Part shown: positions 5,454 through 13,827 of the stretch, in pieces | How the letters are laid out: each line of letters starts with the position of its first letter | Position numbering within the stretch: the first letter of the stretch is position 1 | Assembly: GCA_024276455.1 (NCBI GenBank) | Contig: JAJRXE010000376.1 | Span: forward strand, 1 to 13,992 | Length of the DNA stretch: 13,992 bases | Direction of reading: 5' to 3' | From: Calditrichota bacterium | GTDB lineage: Bacteria > Calditrichota > Calditrichia > RBG-13-44-9 | Program-made: the position numbers and the translations under genes | The notes under the pieces: model-generated | Seen by the model: the letters and a program-made list of their open reading frames with translations, nothing else | Told to the model about the DNA's origin: nothing | Database searches by the model: none

Positions 5454-7886
5454 TTAATCTTCTCCGTTGGTAATGACCCGTGCCACATCCGTCACATAAT
5501 CTCCAGCGTCCAGACGCATCAGTCTCACCCCCATGGTGTCGCGTCCGGTGGCCCGAATGCGTCCCACGTGAATCCGCAACAACACCCCTTTGGCCGAAAT
5601 CAGCATCAGATCGTCGTCGTCCACCACCTCTTTAATGGAGACCAATTTGCCGGTTTTCGGGGAAATCTTGAAATTCTTGATTCCTTTGCCCGCCCGGTGG
5701 GTCAAGCGGTAATCTTTAATGGGCGTGCGCTTGCCGTAACCCTGCTCGCTCACGGTCAGCAGGGTGCCTTCGCGCTTCACCACCACCATGCCGATCACGT
5801 AGTCGTCTTTGCCCAGGGCAATTCCTTTCACTCCGGCGGCAATCCGCCCCATTTCCCGTACTTCTTTTTCGTTGAACCGGATGGCCATGCCGTGGGCGGT
5901 GGCTAAAATCACGTCGTTGTTGCCGTCGGTCAGCTTAACCTCAATCAGCTCGTCGCCGGGATTGAGTTTGATGGCGTTGATGCCGTCGCGGCGGGGATTC
6001 CCGTAAGCGGACAACACGGTTTTCTTTACCAGACCCTGCCGGGTCGCCATGATTAAATAGGCATCATCGGTGAAATCTTTTACCGTCACGAAGGCGGAAA
6101 TTTTTTCATTTTTACCAATCTGAATCATGTTCACAATTGCCCGGCCCTTGCCGGCCTTCCCCACCTGGGGCAGTTCGTGCACCTTCAGCCAGTAACAGCG
6201 TCCCAGATTGGTGAAGAACAAAATGTAATGATGCGTCGAGGCGATAAAGAGATGCTCGATAAAGTCTTCGCCCTTGGCCACCGCCCCGGCACTACCGCGG
6301 GTGTTGCGCCGCTGCCGCCGGTAACCACTCACCGGAAAACGCTTGATGAAACCGTTGCGAGTTATGGTGATGACCATGTCCTCTTCGGCAATCATGTCCT
6401 CAATGGAGAATTCTTCGTAGTTCTGAATGATTTCGGTACGCCGTTCATCTCCGTAAGTTTTCTTCAATTCCAGCAGTTCATCTTTGATTAACTGCATCTG
6501 CAGACGCACATTCTCCAGAATGGAACGCAGGCGGGCGATGGTCTTGAGCAACTCCCGGTACTCTTCCTCGATTTTGTGCCGCTCCAGACCGGTCAGGCGT
6601 TGCAGGCGCATGTCCAGAATGGCCCTGGCCTGAATTTCCGAGAGGCCGAAACGTTTCATTAAGTTCGTCTTGGCGGTATCCGGGGTGCGGGATTTTTTAA
6701 TGATGGCAATGATTTCGTCGATGTTGTCCAGGGCAATCTTCAACCCTTCCAGAATGTGGGCTCGTTTTTCGGCCTGATCCAGCTCGTAGCGGGTACGACG
6801 CAGAATAATCTCGTGCCGGTGGTCGATGAAATGCTGGATCATCTGGCGCAAATTGAGCACCCGGGGGACCCCGTCCACCAGAGCCAGATTGATGATACCG
6901 AAGGTCACCTGCAACTGGGTGTGTTTGAACAGCTGGTTCAACACCACTTCCGGCTGAGCTTCCCGTTTCAGTTCCACTACCACCCGCAAACCGTCGCGGT
7001 CGGATTCGTCGCGAATGTCGCTGATGCCGTCAATCTTTTTGTCCCGCACCAGTTGAGCGGTCTTCTCGATGAAGGAAGCCTTATTCACCTGGTACGGCAT
7101 TTCGGTGATGATGATTTTTTCTTTGTTACCGCGGGTGTGTTCAATATTCGCCCGCCCCCGAACAATGATTTTACCCCGACCGGTGTGGTAGGCCTCTTTA
7201 ATGCCTTCGCTGCCAAAAATGATGCCTCCCGTGGGAAAATCCGGGCCGGGAATGTACTGCATGAGTTCCTCGATGGTAATGTCCGGATTGTCGATGGTGG
7301 CAATAATGCCGTCCACCACTTCGTTTAAGTTGTGGGGCGGAATATTGGTGGCCATTCCCACCGCAATTCCGGAGCTCCCGTTACACAGCAGGTTGGGGAA
7401 CACGGCCGGAAGAATTACCGGTTCTTGCAGCGTTTCGTCGAAATTGGGACGCCAATCCACCGTGTCCTTTTCCAGATCGCGCAGCATTTCGCTGGCAATG
7501 CGGGCCAGGCGAATCTCGGTGTACCGCATGGCCGCCGCGGCGTCGCCGTCCACCGATCCGAAATTTCCCTGTCCGTCGATCAACGGGTAACGCATGGAAA
7601 AATCCTGCACCATGCGTACGATGGTGTCGTACACCGCCGAGTCGCCGTGAGGATGGTATTTTCCCAATACTTCGCCCACCACCCGGGCACTCTTCTTGTA
7701 CGGCTTGTTGTATTGTAAGCCCAGTTCGTTCATGGCATACAAAATTCGGCGATGCACCGGTTTCAATCCGTCGCGAACATCCGGCAAGGCCCGGGAAACA
7801 ATGACCGACATGGAGTAATCCAGATAGGAATCCTTCATTTCCTCTTCGATGTTCGCCGGAATAATTCTTTGTCTTTGCAATTCCAT
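5454..7886 (-). CDS. gyrA: DNA gyrase subunit A
   Basis: GyrA is the DNA-breaking and rejoining subunit of gyrase (A2B2), which adds negative supercoils using ATP. The 810-residue protein has the winged-helix/tower core with catalytic Tyr122 (AAMRYTEIRLAR), the quinolone region HPHGDSAVYDT with Ser83 and Asp87 at the same numbers as in E. coli, the coiled-coil and gate region (about 360-490), and a C-terminal beta-pinwheel (about 500-805) that wraps DNA. The wild-type-like Ser83 and Asp87 predict no target-site quinolone resistance. The GyrA box, canonically QRRGGKG, reads QRRNTRG at 525-531. The tail is short (ending VITNGED), without the long acidic tail of the 875-residue E. coli protein. 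GAGGTGAG precedes the ATG; the gene lies 29 bases after gyrB and ends the operon. ParC is an alternative, but the full pinwheel and the gyrB neighbour favour GyrA. Confidence 0.97.
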   Translation of the reverse strand: MELQRQRIIPANIEEEMKDSYLDYSMSVIVSRALPDVRDGLKPVHRRILYAMNELGLQYNKPYKKSARVVGEVLGKYHPHGDSAVYDTIVRMVQDFSMRYPLIDGQGNFGSVDGDAAAAMRYTEIRLARIASEMLRDLEKDTVDWRPNFDETLQEPVILPAVFPNLLCNGSSGIAVGMATNIPPHNLNEVVDGIIATIDNPDITIEELMQYIPGPDFPTGGIIFGSEGIKEAYHTGRGKIIVRGRANIEHTRGNKEKIIITEMPYQVNKASFIEKTAQLVRDKKIDGISDIRDESDRDGLRVVVELKREAQPEVVLNQLFKHTQLQVTFGIINLALVDGVPRVLNLRQMIQHFIDHRHEIILRRTRYELDQAEKRAHILEGLKIALDNIDEIIAIIKKSRTPDTAKTNLMKRFGLSEIQARAILDMRLQRLTGLERHKIEEEYRELLKTIARLRSILENVRLQMQLIKDELLELKKTYGDERRTEIIQNYEEFSIEDMIAEEDMVITITRNGFIKRFPVSGYRRQRRNTRGSAGAVAKGEDFIEHLFIASTHHYILFFTNLGRCYWLKVHELPQVGKAGKGRAIVNMIQIGKNEKISAFVTVKDFTDDAYLIMATRQGLVKKTVLSAYGNPRRDGINAIKLNPGDELIEVKLTDGNNDVILATAHGMAIRFNEKEVREMGRIAAGVKGIALGKDDYVIGMVVVKREGTLLTVSEQGYGKRTPIKDYRLTHRAGKGIKNFKISPKTGKLVSIKEVVDDDDLMLISAKGVLLRIHVGRIRATGRDTMGVRLMRLDAGDYVTDVARVITNGED

Positions 7887-7915
7887 ATGTCTAACTCACC
7901 TCGTTTTTCATTCCG

Positions 7916-9838
7916 TTAAATATCCAGGTTCCGCACGTAGCGGGCATTTTTCTCAATAAACTGCCGGCGGGGCTCCACTTTATCGCCCATTAAAATACTG
8001 AAAATGTGATCGGCCTCGGCGGCATTTTCCAGGGTTACCTGCAGCAAGGTTCGCTTTTCCGGATTCATGGTGGTTTCCCACAACTGCTCGGGATTCATTT
8101 CGCCCAGACCTTTGTAACGTTGAATTTCCGCCTTGGCTTTCTGGCCGTTTTTCTCGAAACGTTTCAAAATTTCGTCGCGCTCGTCATCATCGTAAGCATA
8201 GAAAATGTCTTTGCCCACTTTCACCCGGTAAAGGGGTGGCTGGGCAATGTACACATGTCCCCGCTCAATCAAATTCCGCATGTACCGGAAGAAGAAGGTC
8301 AGCAGCAGGGTGCGAATGTGGGAGCCGTCCACGTCGGCGTCGGTCATAATGATGATTTTGTGGTAGCGCAGTTTTTCCAGATCAAAATCCTCTTCCCCGA
8401 TGCCCGCACCAATGGCGGTAATGATTGTTTTAATTTCGTCGTTGGAAAGGATTTTGTGCAGGCGCGATTTTTCCACATTCAGAATTTTCCCTTTCAGGGG
8501 CAGAATGGCCTGGAAACGCCGGTCGCGTCCCTGCTTGGCGGAGCCACCAGCCGAATCGCCCTCCACCAGGAATAGTTCGCACTGGGCCGGATCGCTGATG
8601 CTGCAGTCGGCCAGTTTTCCGGGCAGGGAATTGCTTTCCAGGGCGCTTTTGCGACGGGTGAGCTCCCGGGCTCGCCGGGCCGCTTCCCGCGAACGGGCCG
8701 CCGAAATATTCTTCTCGATAATCTTGCGCGCCACCGAGGGGTTTTGCTCCAGAAATTCGGAAAACTGCTCGTTGAAAAGCGATTCCACAATTCCTTTCAC
8801 CTCGCCGTTGCCCAGCTTGGTTTTGGTCTGCCCCTCGAACTGTGGCTCGGCTACCTTCACGCTCACCACCGCCGTTAAACCTTCCCGTACATCGTCGCCC
8901 TGCAACTGGACGTTCTTCAACAAGTTGTTTTTACTTCCGTAATAGTTCAGCGTGCGGGTCAGGGCGGCTTTAAATCCCACCAGATGGGTACCACCTTCGA
9001 TGGTATTCACATTGTTACAATAAGTAAAAATGTTCTCGCTGTAGGAGTCGTTGTATTCGAAGGCGATTTCCACTTCCACCCCGTCGCGTTCGCCGGAAAA
9101 ATAGATCGGTTTGTGCAGGGCGGTGCGGTTCTGATCCAGGTATTTAATAAATTCCACCAGACCGCCCTTGTAATGGTAAATTTCCTCATTGCCGTCGCGC
9201 TCGTCCTTCAATACAATTTTCAGTCCCTTGTTCAAAAAAGCCAGCTCGCGGAGGCGCTTGGCCAGCACATCAAAATTGTATTTCACCCGGCGAAAAATCT
9301 CTTTGTCGGCCAGAAAAGTGGTTTTGGTTCCGGTACTTTTGGTTTTACGGACAACTTTCACCGGGGTTTTGGGGATGCCCCGCTCGTAGCGCTGGTAATA
9401 CACCTTGCCATCGCGAAACACTTCTACTTCGCACCATTCCGAGAGGGCGTTTACCACCGAAGCGCCCACCCCGTGCAATCCGCCGGAAACTTTGTAGGTC
9501 GATTTATCGAACTTTCCGCCGGCGTGCAGTACGGTCATAATCACTTCCAGGGCGGACTTTTTCAACTCTTTGTGCTGGTCCACCGGAATGCCGCGGCCGT
9601 TGTCAATCACGGTAATGCTTTCGTCCGGATGAATAATCACCTCTATTTTGGTACAATAGCCCGCCATGGCTTCGTCAATACTGTTGTCTACAATCTCGTA
9701 AACCAGATGGTGCAATCCGTGGGAGGTGGTGTCCCCAATGTACATGGCCGGCCGCCGCCGAACCGCCTCTAACCCCTTTAATACCTGTATTTTGTCCGCC
9801 GAGTATTCCTGCCTGTTCTTTTTCGTTTCCTCTGCCAT
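7916..9838 (-). CDS. gyrB: DNA gyrase subunit B
   Basis: GyrB is the ATPase and TOPRIM half of gyrase. The 640-residue protein shows the GHKL ATPase: YEIVDNSIDE at 47-56 with the general-base Glu48, IDNGRGIP at 78-85, and SGGLHGVGASVVNAL at 118-132. The transducer domain carries QTKTKLGN at 337-344, whose Lys contacts the ATP gamma-phosphate. TOPRIM follows with FLVEGDSAGGSA at 423-434 (Glu426) and the metal site TDADVDGSHIRTLLLTF at 499-515 (Asp500, Asp502). The C-terminal part has RYKGLGEMNPEQLWETTM at 574-591. The family's usual short form of about 640 residues applies; the extra E. coli-type insert is absent. The ribosome site is GAGAGG. It follows the DUF721 gene after 11 bases and precedes gyrA by 29, which fits co-transcription and balanced subunit supply. 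Confidence 0.97.
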   Translation of the reverse strand: MAEETKKNRQEYSADKIQVLKGLEAVRRRPAMYIGDTTSHGLHHLVYEIVDNSIDEAMAGYCTKIEVIIHPDESITVIDNGRGIPVDQHKELKKSALEVIMTVLHAGGKFDKSTYKVSGGLHGVGASVVNALSEWCEVEVFRDGKVYYQRYERGIPKTPVKVVRKTKSTGTKTTFLADKEIFRRVKYNFDVLAKRLRELAFLNKGLKIVLKDERDGNEEIYHYKGGLVEFIKYLDQNRTALHKPIYFSGERDGVEVEIAFEYNDSYSENIFTYCNNVNTIEGGTHLVGFKAALTRTLNYYGSKNNLLKNVQLQGDDVREGLTAVVSVKVAEPQFEGQTKTKLGNGEVKGIVESLFNEQFSEFLEQNPSVARKIIEKNISAARSREAARRARELTRRKSALESNSLPGKLADCSISDPAQCELFLVEGDSAGGSAKQGRDRRFQAILPLKGKILNVEKSRLHKILSNDEIKTIITAIGAGIGEEDFDLEKLRYHKIIIMTDADVDGSHIRTLLLTFFFRYMRNLIERGHVYIAQPPLYRVKVGKDIFYAYDDDERDEILKRFEKNGQKAKAEIQRYKGLGEMNPEQLWETTMNPEKRTLLQVTLENAAEADHIFSILMGDKVEPRRQFIEKNARYVRNLDI

Positions 9839-9849
9839 CTGTTAACCTC

Positions 9850-10134
9850 TCAATAAAATTTTATGTCCTTGACCACGTTCTTCCCGATTTTCTCATTCAA
9901 TTTTTGCAAAATATCGGTTTTAAAAAACTGCAACTCATTGCGCCAAACCGTGTCATTAACTCGCACAAACAGAATGCCCCTGGCAACCTTCATAGGCTCG
10001 GTATGCCGGGCAATTTCTTCGCCTACCACAGCATCCCAGAAAGCGATTGCCAGGTTCTCTTCGACCCGTTCATGGATCCCAATGGACTTCAAAAATTGGG
10101 TAATGAGTTGACTTAACGGCTTTGCTTCTTTCAT
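9850..10134 (-). CDS. DUF721 domain protein, DciA-like
   Basis: This small protein of 94 residues is almost wholly a DUF721 domain: AFWDAVVGEEIARHTEPMKV at 31-50, then GILFVRVNDTVWRNELQFF at 53-71, and a C-terminal LNEKIGKNVVKDIKF. The Trp33, VVG, HT, Pro47 and the W..EL pattern fit the family consensus. DUF721 is the domain of DciA, a replicative-helicase (DnaB) loader or operator found in bacteria that lack DnaC/DnaI. A DUF721 gene between recF and gyrB is also the order known from Actinobacteria, which supports a replication role. The function in this organism is inferred. Its ATG overlaps the recF stop (ATGA at 10134-10131), suggesting translational coupling. It is short because it lacks the extra terminal extension seen in many DciA proteins. 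Confidence 0.85.
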   Translation of the reverse strand: MKEAKPLSQLITQFLKSIGIHERVEENLAIAFWDAVVGEEIARHTEPMKVARGILFVRVNDTVWRNELQFFKTDILQKLNEKIGKNVVKDIKFY

Positions 10135-11246
10135 ATACTTTCACGACGCTGAACGGTTCCATTCTCAATCTCGTAAAAAGCCGGTTTCGTTTCCCAATTT
10201 TCCATTTTCCCAAAGAAGTTCGGCGAAGTGGTGGTAATAAACGTCTGACCGATCCGGGCCAGCGAACGAATCATATTCAGGATGCGTCCGGCATCCAGTT
10301 CCCCGAAAATATCATCAAATAACAGTATGGGCGCTTCGTGCTGAATATTTTGCAAATACTCCCGTTCGGCCATTTTTAACGAAATAATGAAGGTTTTATG
10401 TTCTCCCTGAGACCCCACCACCCGCAACGGTTTTCCGTTTAAAAGAAAAAGCACATCGTCCCGATGCGGCCCCACCAGAGTGAGTCCCTGTTCCAGCTCC
10501 CTGGTGCGCACGGCTTGCAGAGCGCTGCGGAAAACCTCCGTCAGGTGGCCGTTGGGGGGAACCTGGAATGTTCCCCGGTACAGCAGTTTGGTTTTGTCCC
10601 CTCCGCCGCTCAGGCGGGCGTAATAGCCTTTGACTAATTCGTCCAACCGTTCCACCGCCTCCAGGCGCTTCTCGATGAGAACAACTCCGTGCTGAACCAG
10701 CGCATCGTCCCAGGATTCCAACAGACGCGTTTCCAGATTCTCTTGCTGAAGCAATAAATTTCGCTGTTTCAGAGCCCGCCGATATTGAATTAAATGGTGC
10801 AGGTAAAGTTTGCTGGCCTGGGAGAGCATAATATCCAGAAACTGGCGGCGGTAATGGGGACCACCTTGACTGATCTCCAGGTCGGAAGGGGCTAACAAAA
10901 CCAGCGGGACGGTTCCGATGTAGTCAGCGAACCGGCCGACCCGCTGACCGTTGTGTTGGAGCCGTTTCCCCTCCTGAGGGGAATAGGCAATGGCAACCCT
11001 ATGTAATCGTCCCTGCTGCGTCTTAAAATCTCCCTGAATTCGAAAAAAATCCTGCTGATAGTAAATCAAATTTTGATCGTTACTGGTACGAAAACTTTTC
11101 GTCAAAGCCAGGTAATAAATGCTTTCCAAAATATTGGTTTTTCCCTGACCATTGCGGCCAAACAGGACGTTTACTCCTTCCTGAAAATCAATCTTTGCCT
11201 CTCGATAATTGCGAAAATTGGTTAATGCTAACGACTGCAAAATCAT
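10131..11246 (-). CDS. recF: DNA replication and repair protein RecF
   Basis: RecF is an SMC-like ATPase that acts with RecO and RecR to load RecA at single-stranded gaps and stalled forks. The 371-residue protein has the N-terminal LALTNFRNYREAKIDF, Walker A GRNGQGKT at 30-37, the Q-loop and arm region with PSDLEISQGGPHYRRQFLD at 120-138, VGPHRDD at 258-264, the ABC-type signature SQGEHKT at 279-285 and Walker B ILLFDDIFGELD at 307-318, then the H-loop region TFITTTSP at 335-342. Length is normal and all key ATPase motifs are present. Its ATG overlaps the dnaN stop by ATGA (11246-11243), and its stop overlaps the next gene in the same way. There is therefore no room for internal terminators and expression is probably coupled to dnaN. 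Confidence 0.96.
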   Translation of the reverse strand: MILQSLALTNFRNYREAKIDFQEGVNVLFGRNGQGKTNILESIYYLALTKSFRTSNDQNLIYYQQDFFRIQGDFKTQQGRLHRVAIAYSPQEGKRLQHNGQRVGRFADYIGTVPLVLLAPSDLEISQGGPHYRRQFLDIMLSQASKLYLHHLIQYRRALKQRNLLLQQENLETRLLESWDDALVQHGVVLIEKRLEAVERLDELVKGYYARLSGGGDKTKLLYRGTFQVPPNGHLTEVFRSALQAVRTRELEQGLTLVGPHRDDVLFLLNGKPLRVVGSQGEHKTFIISLKMAEREYLQNIQHEAPILLFDDIFGELDAGRILNMIRSLARIGQTFITTTSPNFFGKMENWETKPAFYEIENGTVQRRESI

Positions 11247-12367
11247 TCAGCGGCATCCAATCGCACTGGCATTAACAACATTAATTGTTCCAGATTCTCG
11301 GGATTCTCCAGCGGTTTAATCAACACGGCGTAATCGGGACGCACAAATTGCAACATCATCTCCTCGGTGGGAACGTGACGTAATATTTCCTGCAAATAGC
11401 GAGAATTAAAGGCGATCAGGAACTCTTCTCCATTGAACTGGCAACCCACCTGCTCCTGGGCTTCCCCGCCGTAATCGATGTCTTCGGCATGGAGTTCCAC
11501 ATGATCCGGAAAAATTCGCAGCACCACCTGGGAGGTTAGAGGATTGGAGAACAGCGAGACGCGCTTCACCGATCCGTAAAATTCTGCCGTGTTTACCTGC
11601 ATTTCTAACGGGGTTTCCTGGGGAATCACTCGTTCGTAATCCACAAAAGTTTCCTCAATGAGCCGGGCAAAAAGCTGAATGTCGGCCATTTCCACCAGGG
11701 CGTGCTTGTCGCCAATGTAAAGGGTGCTGGTCCCCTCACCGTCCAGATTGCGCAGGACGTAATTCAGAGAACGCGTGGGAATAATGGCGGAGATGGTTAA
11801 ATCCGGCAGAGTCGGATCGGTGTAGGTCATTTTGGCCAGCCGATGGCCGTCGGTGGCCACCGCATCGATCTTTCCCGGCGTAATATTGAAAAACACCCCG
11901 GTCAGGGCGGCCCGCAACTCGTCGGTGGAGCAGGCAAAAATGGTGTTCTCAATCAGATGCTTTAACACATCGTTAGTAAAGGTCACCTGCTTCACGTTCT
12001 CGCCCAGGTCCGGCCGGCGGGGGAATTCTTTCGGATTCACCCCGGATATTTTGTAACGCCCGAAATCGGACGTAATGGTCATGCGGTAATTCTCATCCAC
12101 TTCAAAACGCAGCTCCACGTTGGGCAATTCCCGCATAATGTCGTGGAACAGGCGTCCGGGAATGGCCACCGCCCCTTCCTCCTCAATGGAAGCCCCCACC
12201 CAGCTCAACAGGGTAATTTCCAGATCGGTGGCGCTGAGCTTCAACAAATTGTCTTCGGTTGTCAGCAGCACATTCTGGGTCATCATGAAGGTTGACCGTT
12301 GAGGAATGACCGTTACTACCTTTTGCAAGGCGTTGTAAATATCGTCCCGCATTAAAGAAAATTTCAT
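11243..12367 (-). CDS. dnaN: DNA polymerase III beta subunit (sliding clamp)
   Basis: DnaN forms a ring dimer on DNA that tethers Pol III and many partners. The 374-residue protein spans the three clamp domains. It starts MKFSLMRDDIYNALQKV, has LSATDLEITL at 44-53, the hinge motif AVATDGHRLAKM at 169-180, FVDYERVIP at 241-249, AFNSRYLQEIL at 319-329 and the family ending LMLLMPVRL at 362-370, which builds part of the partner-binding pocket. Length is typical (E. coli 366). The ATG follows CTGGAGG within eight bases. It is the first gene of the dnaN-recF-DUF721-gyrB-gyrA string. A TATAAT (12432-12427) about 60 bases upstream is a likely -10. dnaA, usually the preceding gene in bacteria with this order, is absent here. 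Confidence 0.97.
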   Translation of the reverse strand: MKFSLMRDDIYNALQKVVTVIPQRSTFMMTQNVLLTTEDNLLKLSATDLEITLLSWVGASIEEEGAVAIPGRLFHDIMRELPNVELRFEVDENYRMTITSDFGRYKISGVNPKEFPRRPDLGENVKQVTFTNDVLKHLIENTIFACSTDELRAALTGVFFNITPGKIDAVATDGHRLAKMTYTDPTLPDLTISAIIPTRSLNYVLRNLDGEGTSTLYIGDKHALVEMADIQLFARLIEETFVDYERVIPQETPLEMQVNTAEFYGSVKRVSLFSNPLTSQVVLRIFPDHVELHAEDIDYGGEAQEQVGCQFNGEEFLIAFNSRYLQEILRHVPTEEMMLQFVRPDYAVLIKPLENPENLEQLMLLMPVRLDAAE

Positions 12368-12426
12368 TCCAAACCTCCAGGAGTTATCTGGTTCTAAAAT
12401 CTAATAAAAATAATAAATTATTATTG

Positions 12427-12432
12427 ATTATA
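12427..12432 (-). promoter_or_regulatory. Candidate -10 element for the dnaN operon
   Basis: TATAAT matches the -10 consensus on the minus strand, about 60 bases before dnaN. The hexamer 17 bases upstream (GGGATT) is a poor -35, so this promoter may need an activator or may not be the main one. The rest of the 279-base gap to the aldo/keto reductase is C/T-rich on the plus strand. A weak hairpin (ATCCG 12601-12605 with CGGAT 12624-12628, then T's on the minus strand) might end the reductase transcript. No gene or DnaA-box cluster is seen in the gap. Confidence 0.4.
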
Positions 12433-12646
12433 CAAGCAAATTTCACGAAAATCCCGCTCCGGAAATCCTTCACCTGCCCCAATTGCCCGGTGCTACTCCC
12501 CCTCTTTCTGCACCCCTGTAACGCAATCGGGGAGGTCTCCTGGCATTCCCGTTTTTCCCACTTTTTTCCGCCTTACCTCCCGGTCAGAAAATTAGTAAAA
12601 ATCCGGGTTTCGAAGTCTCTTTTCGGATCGACCGGCGAGGATCTAC

Positions 12647-13594
12647 TCACCGCAAATGTTTTTCACTGAGTCGCTCAATCAGTTGCAAATCCTCCGCTGC
12701 GATTTTCCATTCCGCTCCGCCCACAATCTCTTCCACCTGCTCCGGCCGCCGGGCTCCCACAATGGCCGAAGTCACCGCCGGATGGTTCAACACCCAGGCA
12801 ATGGCCAGTTGCCCCACCGTTTTGCCGTACTTCTCGGCGATGGGGCGCAAGGCCTCCACAAAGGCCAGATTTTTACTCAGCTGCGGTTCCTGAAAGTCCG
12901 GGCTCTTGCGCCGCCAGTCGTCCGGCGCCAGGCGCGAGAGATCGAATTTGCCGGTCAACAAACCGGAGTGCATGGGACTGTAAGCCACCACGCCCACCCC
13001 GTGGGAGCGACACCAGGGCAGAATTTCCACCTCCACCTCCCGGCGCAACAAACTGTAAGGCGGTTGCAGAGAATTCACGTGGTGAATGGCTTCGCACTTC
13101 TCCAATAGGGGCACATCGAAATTGCTGACCCCGATGTAGCGCACCAGTCCCTTCTCCTGCAGCCGCACCAGGGCGCCCCAGCTCTCCTCCACCGGTGTAT
13201 TCGGATCGGGCCAGTGAATCTGGTACAGGTCAATCACCTCCACGTTAAGCCGGCGCAGGCTATTTTCCGCTTCCCGCATGATGCTTTCCGGACGGAGGTT
13301 GTTGCGCACCCGGCCACGGTCGTCCCACACCAGGCCGCACTTGGTGGCGATGAACACTTCCTCCCGGCGCCCGGCAATCGCCCTGCCGACCACCTCTTCG
13401 GAATGCCCCAGACCGTACACCGCCGCGGTGTCAATCCAGTTAATCCCCAGTTCCAAAGCTCTGTGAATCGTTAAGATGGATTGCTCGTCCTCTTGCGCCC
13501 CCCAGCCCCACTGCCAGGGTCCCCCGATGGCCCAGGCTCCCAGACCAATCTCGGTAAGCCAGGGACCGTCTGTTCCCAATTGGCGCGTATTCAC
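12647..13594 (-). CDS. Aldo/keto reductase family oxidoreductase
   Basis: This is a cytosolic NAD(P)H-dependent oxidoreductase of the (beta/alpha)8-barrel aldo/keto reductase family. The 315-residue protein has the full catalytic tetrad: Asp55 and Tyr60 in WIDTAAVYGLGHSEE, Lys85 in FIATKCG, and His127 in DLYQIHWPDP. It also has the family signatures GLVRYIGVSNFD at 149-160, SLQPPYSLL at 175-183, VVAYSPMHSGLLTGK at 202-216, and the cofactor-binding TSAIVGARRPEQVEE at 275-289. The ending HLR and the PYSLL motif suggest the YdjG/IolS-like side of the family. The substrate cannot be read from sequence, so no symbol is given. The start is GTG 13594-13592, with AAGGAGG seven bases upstream. It sits where dnaA is often found, 279 bases before dnaN and on the same strand, but is probably its own transcription unit. 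Its GC content is like the core genes. Confidence 0.9.
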   Translation of the reverse strand: MNTRQLGTDGPWLTEIGLGAWAIGGPWQWGWGAQEDEQSILTIHRALELGINWIDTAAVYGLGHSEEVVGRAIAGRREEVFIATKCGLVWDDRGRVRNNLRPESIMREAENSLRRLNVEVIDLYQIHWPDPNTPVEESWGALVRLQEKGLVRYIGVSNFDVPLLEKCEAIHHVNSLQPPYSLLRREVEVEILPWCRSHGVGVVAYSPMHSGLLTGKFDLSRLAPDDWRRKSPDFQEPQLSKNLAFVEALRPIAEKYGKTVGQLAIAWVLNHPAVTSAIVGARRPEQVEEIVGGAEWKIAAEDLQLIERLSEKHLR

Positions 13595-13827
13595 GTGTCG
13601 GCCTCCTTCTTATTTTAATCCCGGATTTTCTCTACGCAGAAATATAAAATACTGGAGGGAATTTTCATTGGCTTAATTTTTTTCCTTTGCCTATTTCGAT
13701 CAACCTCAGAATTGGGAAAATTTGGATTTCGTACTCCAACTCCCTAAATTGCCAGGCAACCCGGAGGCCGGTTTTTACGTAACTAATCTCAAACAAGAAG
13801 GGAAAAAATAAATCGAAAGGAAAAACG

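Noticed and set aside
6756..7328. Long open frames antisense to gyrA (for example a 190-codon frame)
   Set aside because: They mirror the codon structure of gyrA, lack ribosome sites and have shadow-like composition.
8006..9772. Long open frames antisense to gyrB (up to 262 codons)
   Set aside because: Same reason: complete overlap with a strongly conserved gene and no independent coding signal.
12436..12455. Possible Rex operator upstream of dnaN (TTCGTGAAATTTGC)
   Set aside because: Only one half resembles the Rex site; the second half is not a matching inverted repeat.
12368..12646. Possible replication origin upstream of dnaN
   Set aside because: It has one AT-rich patch but no cluster of DnaA boxes and no dnaA next to it; TTATACAAG is too far from the box consensus.
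12424..12669. 81-codon plus-strand frame between dnaN and the reductase
   Set aside because: It overlaps the candidate dnaN promoter and the end of the reductase gene, with no ribosome site; the frame is a by-product of pyrimidine-rich DNA.
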